Source: Hydractinia symbiolongicarpus (lineage: Eukaryota > Cnidaria > Hydrozoa > Anthoathecata > Hydractiniidae). Taken from it: 64,000 nucleotides of DNA. Positions 47,344 to 60,700 of this stretch are shown here, piece after piece. How positions within the stretch are numbered: position 1 is the first letter of the stretch; each line of letters opens with the position of its first letter. The notes below the pieces were generated by a model that had not been told where the DNA came from, ran no database searches, and saw only the letters and a list, made by a program, of their open reading frames with translations. The position numbers and the translations under genes are program-made. The DNA is taken from NCBI RefSeq assembly GCF_029227915.1, contig NC_079882.1:4216001-4280000 (forward strand), in the 5' to 3' direction.

Positions 47344-47775
47344 ATCATCATCATTCTCGGCTTACCATCCGTTTTCCATGCTAGCATAGGTTGGACGGGG
47401 TATATTAATGACCCTCTTCCAATCTGATCTAGACTGTGTTAGATCTAAACTCAACTTCCTCTGTATCAAGTCTGTCCTTATAACCTCCTGCCAAGTCTTT
47501 CTCAGTCTGCCTTTGGGCTTTGCCCCAGGAACTATCAAGTCTCTACACTTTCTTACCCAAGTATCCTCCTCCATTCTTTCCAAGTGCCCCAGCCAATTCA
47601 ATCTTCTCATCTGGATAACATCTTTAATTCTACGGAGACTCAGCCTGCTTCTTAGCTCATCTGAACTCTTTCTGTCTCTCAGACTGGCGTTACACATCCA
47701 CCTAACCATTCTCATATCATTCCTTTCTAAACGGTCAAGATCTTCCTGCTTCACTGCCCTTGTCTCACTACCGTA
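47344..47775 (-). mobile_element. 3' fragment of the same LINE
   Basis: This 430-bp copy is nearly identical to the 3' end of the 43971-46156 element and is in the same orientation, with a short atcatcatc tail at the low-coordinate end. Its frame (SETRAVKQ, then RRLNWLGHLERMEED and KTWQEVI) is continuous through the site that is frameshifted in the larger copy. The 5' junction is abrupt at about 47775. No target duplication is obvious. Confidence 0.88.
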
Positions 47776-49485
47776 ACCGAAGGTAAAAATGTAACCAAAG
47801 GTAAAAATGTAAACAAACCAAGCAGACATGTTACCTCCATTTCTGCACACACAGGAAAAACACAGCACAATTATTGAGTGTATTGTAGGCATTACTGTAC
47901 GTTTTCTACACTTTTGCTGACTTTTTTTACTAATTGTGTGAAACGTCTGTGAAAAAGAGCTTTTTTAGATGGAGCTTATAACATACAAATTCAGAATTGC
48001 TAGTAGTGGGGTATTAAGTGGAGCTTTAGCTCACTCTAGCTAGAACAAAGAGATTAAGCGTAATTTTTTTTAACACTAGGAAATTGAGAAACTTGTTTTA
48101 ATATCCTGGAAGGAGGCTTTAACTAGGCTAGAACATAAAATACAGGTTTTTTAAACACTTAGCTTAGCTAGCTAGTTGCCTACTAGCCTAGCCAGCAAGG
48201 CTAGCCATATATGTAGGTGCTGTTTATGTCATTTTTACCAAAGTCAAGGCTAATTAGAAGAATATTGAAAGTTAAAAAGAAACTTGCCCGCTTTTATTTT
48301 TTCTCAGGTTGCATACTATAAAGCCATCGGTTTGGTGTTTTGTTTCACCCAAAGTAGGGCGCCTGCTCAAATTTAGGAACTTTTTTAGCCCCAAATAAGG
48401 CTAAAGTGCCCCATTTGAGGTTAAATCTTACCCGTACTTGTGAATCCCCCTGCAGAATAATTACTTGCCACTATACCCCTCCCCCCCCCCCCACTATCCC
48501 GGAGAATCGCCTCCCAAAAAAATGTTTGCACTTTTCTAAAAAGAACCAGGAAAATAATTTTTTCACATGTTTAGTCTCGAATTGTTCTAAGATTAAAACC
48601 TTAAAGTTTACCTCGAAGAGCTGTGAGGTCGTCAAGAATGGGCTTTTTTGAGACTTTGGTCAAATGATACACCAACTGAAGCCTCACCCCAACAACCATT
48701 TCATTTTTTTGGAGGATCCTAGAATCCGTTAATGATGTCGCTTACAGAGATTACAGAGGCAGTTGTGTTAACATCGTCGTCTGAACTTACAAGAGCGTTA
48801 TCGGTAACATCATTGGCAGCAGTGATGAATCTGATTTTCAAATAATTTAAACCATGAAAGTTTGCGTACACAATCTTTTTTTCTTCGTGCTGCGGTATAG
48901 GAAATGCAACATAACTGTGACTGAAAAGGCAGTTAAATTTGGAGATGGTGATCGAATGCAGGTGCATTGTTTATCAGGGCAAACGTCCATGGTGGGGATA
49001 TTAAAAAAACAACAGAAGCTGTGAATGTTTAGGAGGTGCCGTCACTACGAAAAATATTTCTGCATTATCATACAAAAACCTTTAACCATGTTGTTTTCTA
49101 ATTTTTTTTTATTTATTTACCCAACCAACCATCGGATTCATCAATAGAGCGCTTTTTATTTTATCCTGATCCCATCAACTGGCATGTCTAGGAAAAAATT
49201 GACAAAGATGCCCCTTTTTATACTCCAAATATATTACAAATCCTCCTCTTTTCAAACGGAATCATTTCTAAATGGGGGAGTAAAGGTTTTTTTAAAGGGT
49301 TGGCATTGCTGTAATTGCGACTACCTTCTCTAGAGATGGGCACCTGAATTTATATTTCACCTAGCTTAGGGAAACAAGGGAAAATGTTTGCGACCATGAA
49401 TTCCGTACTTTGGGCAAGTATAATTGGATTTTTTTTAGATATTTGACAACATCGATGCTACGAGATCGTATTTGTGGCCGCGAAA

Positions 49486-49767
49486 TTATTTCACTCTCTT
49501 TTCCGATACCAGCCTGTAATTCCAACCCGCCTCTCTAACAGCTGACCGCCACATAAAAAAAAATTGATACGACCAACTGGCTACTTTTGTCAAAAAAATA
49601 CTTGCTTTTAAAATATCTTTTGTGTAATTCGCGGCCTCCTTTCCGAGACCAGCACCGTAATTTCCGCCAATCCATTGTTTATAGGAGATATTCAAATAAG
49701 GAGCTTTCACAAATGAAGCAACCAAGGCTAAACTAGCAAAAATCTTGGCATTATTCAACGCTAAAAT
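49486..49767 (-). other. Possible exon of an unrecognised gene
   Basis: After a good acceptor (aattttag, near 49768) an open frame of about 90 codons begins LNNAKIFASLALVASFVKAP, which looks like a hydrophobic leader, and continues YKQWIGGNYGAGLGKEAANY. It ends at 49486. A second, weaker copy of the GNY-x-GLG-KE pattern occurs near the end (EAGWNYRLVSEKR), matching a DNA-level duplication of about 50 bp. No start exon was found and I do not recognise the protein. It may be a repeat-derived open frame. Confidence 0.25.
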
Positions 49768-50520
49768 TAAAAGAATTTTTTAATTTAACAATTTTAGCAT
49801 ATAAAATAGATAAAGGAAATTGAGCTTATCAGAAATCATTTTTTAATAAAAAACAATTGTTATACCATCGAAATAACCATCAATATTCTAGGTATTCATT
49901 TTCTTTGTAACTATTCACGCAAAGAATATTAAATCACATAAACTTTTTTCTTTAACGTTTAATTTACGTTTGATTGGTTTAACCTTGGGAAGAAATTTTT
50001 TTTTAACGGAAATACCAATAGAAACAAAAGCGTGCAATATTGTTTGTTTGCTACAGCAAATTTTTTAACTCAATTTATAAAAATGACAAAAATGAGAGCT
50101 ATCACAAGTTCTTGTACAATCCTGTGTGCAATGCATAATAGCAGCTATTACATCACCCTCATTCCCCAGAGATTTTTGCCTATTTTGATCAGAAAGGCAA
50201 AAGTTCCCTTGGAACGAGGTTGGCTGCTACACATAATATTAAGGGAAGTTGAGTAGTAACGGACCCTTAAAAACTCAATAGGAAAAATGACTTCTTTTCA
50301 TAGTCAGCAAAATGACTCCTTTCCAGCATTTTTAGTTTTATCGCAATGACGCTGCGGCAAGTTTGGATTGCAGCGTTTAACATTTCGGCATGCTGATAAG
50401 AGCATGTTTAGTTTTTATTCTAAAATCAGGTGTTCTTTTACTGTATACAAAATTAAACACAGTTTTTTTAGAGTTAAATGTGAACAGAAAATGTATATGT
50501 CATGCGACAACATGCCGTGG

Positions 50521-50542
50521 AGGGGGGGGGGGGGGGGGGGGG
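50521..50542. repeat. Poly-G homopolymer
   Basis: A run of about 20 or more G residues, preceded by gga and followed by tgcgc. Its exact length may be a sequencing estimate. Confidence 0.85.
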
Positions 50543-51780
50543 TGCGCAAAGAGGAGCCAAGGAGTGTGTATTCAGCTTATTGCCAAACTACGACTATCGC
50601 TGAACGCAGCTGCCATATTTGTTTTGGAAAGACGCGATTTCTCAAAGTATTATTTGTGTACCTACTTTTCTGTATTTTGAAAGATGTCATATTAGTTAGC
50701 TAATGCGGTAGAACCGCATTTGTAGTTCCTTGCTCCTTCTGACAACATGGTTAAAGGGCATGGCACCACCTTGAAGCTGCTTCAGGGACTAGTTTCAGAC
50801 CATTTGGGACATACGGCATATATTAAGGTGGACATTATTAGAGACGTCAACTTCGAACACCTAATGTTTGAAGAATTTGTCTTCCATCATTTTTATTGGC
50901 ATATGACAGTCAGGATAAACACCTAATTAAGCAGGACAGGTCACTAGGTTACACAATACATGGAATCACAGTCCCAATATTTAATTTACTTGCCACACGC
51001 ACCTAAAAGTGATAATATAGACCACAATAGATTATATAATCTTGTTCCCAGTTTACTCTGATCAACAACTTTACAAATATTTAGGAAAGAAATAGTTTCA
51101 ATAGTTCAAACCAACTACCAGCGGAGGACTAGAATAAAGGACTAAAATACCATAATATGGAGCTTGATAATCATTATTCAAGGATTTAGAATTTTACTAA
51201 TTGCTAATATTTCTTAAAGAAGGGAAAGGGGGGGGGAGAGTCAAGTATCAATCAGCTATTTGCTCATAAGAAAGATGTGGTTCACAAATCACCACTAAAG
51301 CTAAAAACTTAATTAGGTCATATATCTATAATTATAAATTTCTGTATATAAGCACATATATATATATATATGTATATATAAATTCTCCCAGTCAGCGAAT
51401 AGAACATGATATTTCTAAACTAATTACAGGTCGATATTTTTAGGGTAGCCATTGTTATATGTATTTTTAATCAAAGCTTTTTTTGTGAGAGTTGAACTAT
51501 GAAATGCACCATGTGACATCCCTTGCAAGAGAATGCAATTTTTTGGTTGCTAATTTTTTTTTTATTTAGACAAAAAACAAAAGTATTGGCTATAAGTGAC
51601 CTAACATTAAAGTTGATGGGTTAGTATTTGTAAGAATTATCAGATTAGAAATTAAAATATTAAAGATACAATTGTAGGCAAGCCCTTGCATTGTGTAAAA
51701 ACAAGTTAATTTCTGAATATTAAGTCACAGGAGTTATGGAGTATATATATTTTATATATCTTTTTAGGAAGGGCAATGAC

Positions 51781-54700
51781 ATGGATAATCACCGTCGGGT
51801 AACCGTCTATTTATCTGAATGTAAAGGAGGAATAGGTATTTGTTCACTTGGTACAGAGCAATAATAAAAACATTTTAGCACAAAGGGATAACTTCTAAAC
51901 TTACTAATTTTTGCAGATACTAAAAAATATAAAAATTTAATAAATTTTTGAAAATTTTTCACAGAAACACAAGACCATAATGTTTGTGTTTGCTTTGTTT
52001 TCATTACTACATTGTTTCATTGCTAATGTTTGCATTCTGTTAACTTTCTCAGTTTTAGCTGTTGTCTAAGAAACATGCAAAACAACTCTTAATTTCTCGA
52101 AAAAGTGTGGAAATTAACACACTACCAGAGTTTATAACCTGTGAAAATTAGTATGCTTAATATAAAGTCCGTGTCTATATCGAATAAAATACTTTTTGCA
52201 TTGTTTTTGTTACCACAAAATTCTAAACTTACCAACTAGCGCACAAAACATTAAGATGTATGATAAAATTGATGTTTTTGATAGGAATGAAAGTATGCGG
52301 TGGTTATGATGAACGCGGAAATCATATTGGCATATTTGTTAAACAAATACTTGAAAATGGACTGGCAAAAAAATCAGGTATATATAAGTATACACATTTT
52401 TGCTTTCTATGGTATATATATTTTTACATAATAAGACATATTACATAATAAAATTTTTCTTATAGGGAAAATATCTACTGGAGACAAAATTCTACATGTC
52501 AATGGTTATAGTCTAGATACTGCATCTCAGCTGGAGGCTGTTTCATACTTGAGAATGGCTGCCCAATCAGGAACAGTGCTGCTAGTTCTCGATAAAACAG
52601 ATGCTGCTCAGTATGTTATGTTGACTTTCTATGAAATTGTAAATATAAATTTAACCAAAAAATCATCCAATTATACAGACTAAAATGTTTATTTACTTTA
52701 ACAAAAAAATAATGTAAGAATAGTAGTGATTGTCAAGTTGATTTTACCAACCAAAGTAAAAGAGAATCATTAGCCAACCTGGAAAGCAGGGCATTGTTAG
52801 GTTTTTTTTAATAGAAGCAGGGTACTGTCAGGAAAATTTGGTTGAGTATCAATGGGAAAACAAAGAAATGTAACATATTTGTTCTTTTGATTCTCACTGA
52901 TATACTATGTACTTTACATAAAATACATGCAATATACATTTGTGATATTTATGAGTTCGAGAAAGTTTATCAGTATTATCAGGGAATGTTTTTCTATGAT
53001 TTAGTTCACACTTTAACCTATTCGGTCCAGGGTTTTCCGAGCATACTATGACCTGTGCGGAATCCCCCCCCTCAATAACTTTTAGGGTTGTTTAAATTGA
53101 ATAAAACTTGGCACACTTATAGTACGTCATAAAAGAAACAAAATGGCAGCAATAAATCTTTGCTTGCATCAGCACATTTTCTGTGACGTCATCAGAAGCC
53201 CTTTGTTGTTTGTTCTAGTCTTAGAACCGCTGTCAATGGAGTTCAGAACAGGTTGCCAAGGGAGGTTATTGTATGCAGATGATTTGGTTCTTATAGCAGA
53301 GTCGATGGAAGAATTAGTTGAAAATTTTGAGAAGTGGAAGAAAGGACTAGAAGAGAAAGGGCTAAGGGTGAACACAGCAAAGTCTAAAGTCATGATTAGT
53401 AGCATTGCAGCCAAGTGTCACCTTGTAGTTGGAAAGTGGCCTTGTGGCGTTTGCAGGAAAGGAGTTGGTAGTAACTCAATTTTTTGTCAGACTTGCAAGC
53501 ATTGGGTACATAAAAAGTGCAGTAGTATTGGTGGAAGGTTAAGAGCTGACATTCAATTTGTATGCAAGCGTTGCAAAGGTGAGATTATAGAGAATGAAGT
53601 ATTTCCAGCTTCAATGATGTACAATAATGGCTCCTTAGAGATAGTTGAGAACTTCTGTTACTTAGGTGATATGTTGGGCAGTAAAGGGGGTTTGAAAGAA
53701 GTGTTACTTTCAGGTTAGGTTCTGCTTGGAAAAGGTTCAGAGAGTTACTTCCTTTGTTGACTAGCAGAGTCTTGTCAATTGAGTTAAAAGGAAGGTTGTA
53801 TGAGGCCTGTGTAAGAAGTGTTATGTTGTACGGTAGTGAGACATGGGCAGTGAAGCAGGAAGATCTTGACCATTTAAAAAGGATTGATATGTGTATGGTT
53901 AGTTGGATATGTAACACCAGTCTGAGAGACAGAAAAAGTTCAGATGAGCTAAGAAGCAGGCTAAGTATCCATTCAATTAAAGATGTTATCCAGATAAGAA
54001 GATTGAATTGGCTGGGGCACTTGGAAAGAATGGAGGGGGATAATTGGGTAAGAAAGTGTAGAGACTTGATAGTTCCTGGGGCAAAGCCCAGAGGCAGACA
54101 GAGAAAGACTTGGCAGGAGGTTATAAGGACAGACTTGATACAGAGGAGGTTGAGTTTAGATCTAGTACAGTCTAGATCAGATTGGAAAAGGGTCATTAAT
54201 ATAACCCGCGTCCTACCCATGCTAGCATGGAAAAGGAGCGTTAAACCTAGAATGATGATGATGATGATGACGATAAATAGGAAGTTATTAAAAAAAATGT
54301 CAGGGGGGAGGGGGCAGAATCCTGACAGAAACCTGTTCTTAAGGCTCAAATTTAATATAAAGTAAAGTAAATTTTTTTGATGAAGCATCTAACTGTTTTA
54401 GTATCTCTTAATAATATCTCTTTGCAAAGCTAATATTATAGTTAAGTCTAAAAAGCAATGTTTACTAAAGTTTTTACTGAAAATTTAGTTTTGTGGTTTG
54501 TATCCTGGATTTAATGTTTAGTATATAATTTTTAGCCAGGACTATGAAGTGTACAAACAAGCTTATCTGTCACCAGAATCAAACAATAAGTTGACAACAA
54601 GTAGTAAAAGAAAAGGATCTGTAGAGTCGGTTGAGTCATCAAATTCAGGTAAAACCCTTTTACTTTTCTACCTGCAAAAAATGCTCAACGAAGTGTCATG

Positions 54701-57700
54701 CCCTTATCTAAATTTTGCATACATTTTGTTACAACAATAATACAAGTTACTTTTAAAATTTGTGTGTAAACACCTGAAACGTTGCAAATAATGTAGTTTT
54801 TTTTTATTGTTGTCAATTTACTATCACAAAATTAAACAACCATAGATACACTTCCCTTTAACCCCTGATATAAGATTGCTAATACTAACATAAGACAAGA
54901 AGGAATCATGGATGCAAAGTGATGATCAGTTTTCTCCAAACAACACTTTTTTCCATGATTCTGGTAAGCTTGTGTATAAGTTTTCGAATTAAATTTGCTT
55001 TGTTATATAAGTCGGGAATACAGAATGTAGTTAAGCAGCTAAACCTACCATGTTTTAAGATAGTATGATAATGATAATATAATAAAAACGCTTTGTTTTA
55101 CTTTTGTGTCTTGTTATTTAGAAGATCTTTTGCCTGACACACAGAGGATTCTTAACGCTTACACACCTTCTGTTGATTCTGGTCTACCAAGTTTATCCCC
55201 GCCATTTTTTTCACCTGGTGTGTCTGCAAATAGTAGCTCTCATCTTTCAACAGCAGTTATTAAACACCAGACATCATTGGGAATTACTTTATCAGGCGGA
55301 ATAAATAAACCAGATGGTCCGAATATTTACATATCTGATATTGCTGATGCTAGCGATGCAGAAAAGGTGGGTTTTTTCTCTGTTTGTGTACAGGTATTAC
55401 AGCTAGAAAATAGGTTATCCATGGTGACATTTTCGTTTTTGAGTAATTCACAAGTACCTTTTATAGTTCTTTAAAGCTCATGAATAAAAGAACAAAAATT
55501 CCCAACAATAGATGGACTTTTGTAAGTTTTGGATTGATTTTTAGGATGGTCGTTTAAATGTTGGTGATATGCTTGTGTCCATAGAAGGAGAATCATTAAC
55601 TGATGTTACATTAGAACAAGCTAAATCCATTTTATCCCATCTTAAATTAAGGTAAAGGTGCTTGTTCTAATAATTTATATCTAGTGAATTGTTCTTGGTA
55701 ATCTCGTTGTGTGTCATATAATAGCAACATGATGCAGAAATTCTAGTCAAACATTATATCTTTTAGAAAAGGAATTTCGACCTACACTATCACTTATTTA
55801 TGCAATTCTAAAGATTGTAGAACACATAATCAGCCAGACTTCAACAATAATAGTTACACAAAAAACTTGCCAAAGATACCAGAGTCAACTTCTACCCATT
55901 CTCCTCTTTCACTTAAGCACCTCAGTAAGAAACTGCCTGAAACACCAAGCAGTCCTGAGAATGAAGATGATCCACTATTGAAGGAATTACTTCACGCCAT
56001 GGAAGATATAGAAGATAGCGAAGCTGGAAGTGAAATGTACAGAGACTTAGTTAGCAGAAATCCGTCGTTATCAATACCTGTAGTTTCACCTTCCAAAATG
56101 AAAATTGAAAAAAGTGAAGGTTCTTTCTTATGTTTATGTAAACAAAATTTAACTTACATCAATGTGATTTTTTTTCATTTGTTATGGATTGATATTTACT
56201 TATCTATTTTTTTAGCATTCACTCCCAACATGACTATTTCCCACTACATAAATCCAGAATTTAATTCAACTGCTACAAAGAAAAGAAAGTCAAACTTTTT
56301 TTTGCATCCTTCAACACCTGTTAAATTGGAAAAATTGGAAGTTGTAAGTATTCCAGAATTATTGTTTATATATTTATTGTTAACAAAGGCTGATTTCCAT
56401 TCAACGGAAATTGAGTAGAGGCAGGCAGATTTATTTAACTGAGCAGGAAATACTTGACGTTTTCATTTCAAAAATATTTGGCAGGAGTGTAAAAATAAAT
56501 GTGAACAGACATGGCTGGTGTGATGATGGGTTTTACTATGTTTTTAAGAAATAAAAAGCAAATGTAGGTTAATCAATTGTTTATATATAGAGCAATTTTT
56601 TGATAATGCTAATGAGTTTATTTTCAAACATCTCCAGTTGAAATCAAAACAAACTGTAATTGTGAATTAGGATCTACTTGTGAAAGTATACTTTGATCTA
56701 ATTTTTTTTTTCTTTTCGCATTTCTCTTTTTTTAAATCTAATCGTCCTTCGTGCACATCATGTTGCTGGCCGTCTTAATTGTTATGTTTTTTCTAATGAT
56801 AATGTTAGCAAAAAAATAAAACACTTTAATTGGTCGATTCTTATTAGTGTACAAGTTAAAATTTTTTAACTTACATGCAGAGCTTTTATCCACCAATGTT
56901 TTTTTTTAGTTTGCGCTAAATTTATAAACGATACAACTTTATAGTGTATTCTACCCCAGCCACCCACTTAGTTTTTGTTGAATGAAAATTATCATTAAGA
57001 GTTGTTACAACGTGTCTATTTGAAACTCATAAATATGTCTAAAAAACGTTTTTGCTAACGTCATAAAAATGTCGAAGTGTTAGTAAATTTTTTGCGTTAT
57101 TTAGGCATTGGGACATCTTGGTTTGAAACCAACTTTAGTGGAAAAAAACAAATTGAGATTGAATTTAAACATAAATAAAAATAATGAAGTACTATATGGA
57201 GGTAAAATGTGTTATTTTTAATTGATAAATAGTTGCTTAAAAAAATTTTATGGGAAGACCCCTATGTTGTTTGAACTGATTGACAGTTTTATTTTCTAAA
57301 AATTTTGAAAGCAAATCTTAGAGTACTAGATACTCCCGAAGTGTTCAAGTCTATTTATATCTAAATATATCTTTTAAAAAAAGCGAAAATAAAAAAAAAT
57401 ACTGTAATATTTCATTAAAGATCTCTAAAACCACTATAAGGCAATTTTAGATGTGTTGAATACAAGATTCGGTAGTTGCCCTTGATTTTGTTATGTCTTC
57501 TAAGTTCCAATGTTAATTGTTTAATAATGTATTAAGTTTTTTAAAAGCAAATATATTTTAATGAAACAGGTGTTTTTCGAAGGAAGTTTAAATATATTGT
57601 TTTACATGATTTTATGATCAGTTTGAGTTCTTAATTTTGAGAAATCTAATAGAATGCGATATACTTTATATTTCTGTTTGCAACACATAGGTTTAAATGC

Positions 57701-60700
57701 TTAGGTTAATATTTTTCTTTGGTGTTTAGTATTTCCACATCTAAACTATTCTTTATTGTTCCTATATTTTCTTAGATTTTGTTGAAGCTGTCAAAGATGT
57801 TTTTAACTTAACCGACTTGGGTGATTACTCAAAAACCTTGCAACTTGAAACGAAAGAGTTTATACCCAAGTCACCTGTAAGTTTTTTTTGTTTGTTAGGT
57901 TATAAGGTAGAAAATAAAGTGATTTGTGTAGAAGTTGTAGCAGATAGTTTTGAAAAAGTATGTACCACAAAACTAATTCTTCTAACATCTTCATTACTTA
58001 TAAACAAGAAAAACTTAAGTTTTCACTTGCTTCATGAAAATTCAGAAAGTTTGATAAAAAATGAATTCAGAAAAAAGAATCAAAATTTAATCTGATCAGG
58101 ATAAAATAGTCTGCAATTTCATTAAAAAAAGTGAGATAATTTTTACATAGGAGAACAGAAAGCAGACCCTTTATTTGTAGCATGTAGAAAATTTTTCTAA
58201 CTTCTAGAAGAATTCTTCCAATCCACTTGAATGACATCTTGGAACTTGCTGGCTCAAATGTTACTTGTTCTTCTTTTGGCCTGAAAAAGTTTCTGTAGAA
58301 ATCAGATATTCACAATTTGTGTTTGAATTTCAATATCTTTACATAATAATCAATAGGAGAGAGATAGCCTGATTGAACTTTTCAACTTACTATTTATGTA
58401 TATGTGTATATGACTATTCATTTTAACTCAACATTCAGCTATTTATTTCTCAAATGAACAACAGAATATATGTTTGGCAGGCAAAGTAAAGGACTGTGAT
58501 TATTATAAAACAAGAATTATATATCTGATTTGTTTTGAAGCTGTTTGGCAATTCAATTTATGACATTTAATGCTATCGTTTCACTACAAAGCGTCGGGTA
58601 GAAAAAATATTATATTTGTTTTAGCCTGAATTTTTTGTTACGTGTAAAATATGCAAACTTCATGCTGACTTATTTAGAAAGAGATTGCAGCCATCATTAG
58701 TACGGACAGCATGTCATATCGTGACGATTCATTCAGACTTCGTCGAGAGCGTGACGAAGCCTTAAAAGATGTGCAATACTTTCGCTCCTCTCTGATTGAT
58801 AAAGATCGCACTTGTATCGAATTGGAGGATGAGTTATTGCGGTCAAAGCAAGTAAGTAGTTTTATGGTGATTTTAAATATTTTTAGTGTACAATCTCACA
58901 CATATCAAGTTTGATGCTACCCTGTTCTTCATGAAAAAAGGATGTAGTTATTAAGTCTATTTTATCATTGTTAAAAGCTGATAAAAGGATTGCCAACTTC
59001 GTAAGCGTAACTTCGGTAATCTTTTTCACCGAAGTCTGTCTGGCCGAGTAAAATTTTTATTTTCAGAAAAGTTTACGTATTTATAATATTCAGCAGTTTT
59101 GCAAATGGAAGATCATCAAAATATAAACCCCTAAATGTCACCCTTCTTAAGTAGATTTTCCCACTCAATTTATATCAACGCCTTGCTCATTTTTTGCACC
59201 ATTCTACATTTTTTCTTCTTGCAGGAGGTATCTTCTTTACGTAACGAATGTCAAGCAATTCGCAGACAAGCTCAGCTCGCGTTGCAAACTCGTGGAACAG
59301 ATAAAGATTACGAAGAGGTAGGTTATATCTAGCAAAGGTGGCTTCCCTGGACTTCCCTTACAGATATATTTTACTCGTAAACATTCTAATTTACTCTTTT
59401 CTACTCATTTTGTTTGAAACTGAACACCAATTTCAAAAAAAATTTTTTAATTTACATTTTAATTTTTTTTCACTGGTTCAGCTCTTTGTTGTTCGTATTA
59501 ACTTAGATATAATGATATTAATTTGAAAGGAACGAAATAAATATAGCATTTCTACTTTAACACACAGGTGAGGTTAAGACAGAGAAAAACAATGGGCACG
59601 AGGCTGAGATTCTTTTTTATATATGAAATTTAAAATGTTTAAAAGGGAAATTAAGCTAAAAGTATTGTAAGCAAAGTTAGAGAGAAATTCAAATGGTTAG
59701 TTTTAAAATACCATAAATATTTCATCAGCGAGTAAAATGTTCTTGAAAACAACATATTTTGCCAATTTTTATTCCTGTTGCATTTTTTAACCAAATCAAT
59801 TTTTCTTTTAGCATATACGGAAACTTGAGACAGAAATATCGATATTACAATCTAACCAAGGTTCACCAGAGGTAACTTGATTTTAGACATTTAACAAAAC
59901 GTTTCTAAACATTTTTTGAGCATTTTTATTAGCTGGCAGAATTTTCAAAATTCAGTAGCAGCATTTAAACAGTACCATTTAAACAGGCTTTAAGAAAAAG
60001 AAATCTTATAACTACCTGTCCTTTTTAACCAAGGTTTCAAACTGTTTTTATTTTTGTCCTAAAACTTTTTTCAGGTCGAGTTTGAAGAAATACAGAAACG
60101 ATTAGTGGTTCTTGGTTGTCAACTTCGCAAAAGCGAAGTAAGTAAACGAACATACGAAGTAGCAGTGGACAAACTTACTAAATTTGTGCAGGTAAGAAAA
60201 GGATAAAAAAAGGTTTGTGTTACCCTAAAATTTCGATTTTGTTATTTTAATTTCGTTTTTAGAATATGTATGTCAAATTGGATGCGATGGGAAGTAAACC
60301 AGACGAAGGGTAAGATATAATTTCTATTCAATTTTCCACTATCTGTGCTTTCTAATACGAATAAAATTCTTCACACGTGTATAACTTCTTGGATAGATCA
60401 TTTCTTTTTTAAACTTTGTATGTAAATACTATTGTAGGCCAATGTGATATAAATAATTAATTTGGTTTGTTTTGTAGAAAATAATGTTACAGGAATTTTT
60501 CAAGGAAATTTTTTACACAAAATAATGTTTTGATTGCTATAAAAACTTATTAGCATTTAGTTATTTTCCTTCTCTCTTTAGCCGAAAGAGTAGAAAATAC
60601 AACGAGCTTGCAAACGAGGCTAGAGAAACAGTAAAATCAGTGAAGATGCTTCTCGAAGAAGAACGTAAGTTTCTCTTGTAGAACATTGATGCACCTAATG

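Larger units (their letters stand above)
47776..51780. other. Intergenic DNA upstream of STXBP4
   Basis: No gene I can name. A C-run is at 48480-48492 and a G-run at 50521-50542. At 50157-50221 ccccagagatttttgcc and its partner ggcaaaagttcccttggaac form a foldback of the 30756-33523 family. A minus-strand open exon-like segment is listed separately (49486-49767). The final part should contain the STXBP4 promoter and 5' UTR, possibly with an acceptor near 51771. Confidence 0.45.

Noticed and set aside
53585-54388. 267-codon minus-strand ORF
   Set aside because: Antisense shadow of the LINE C-terminal coding region in the STXBP4 intron.
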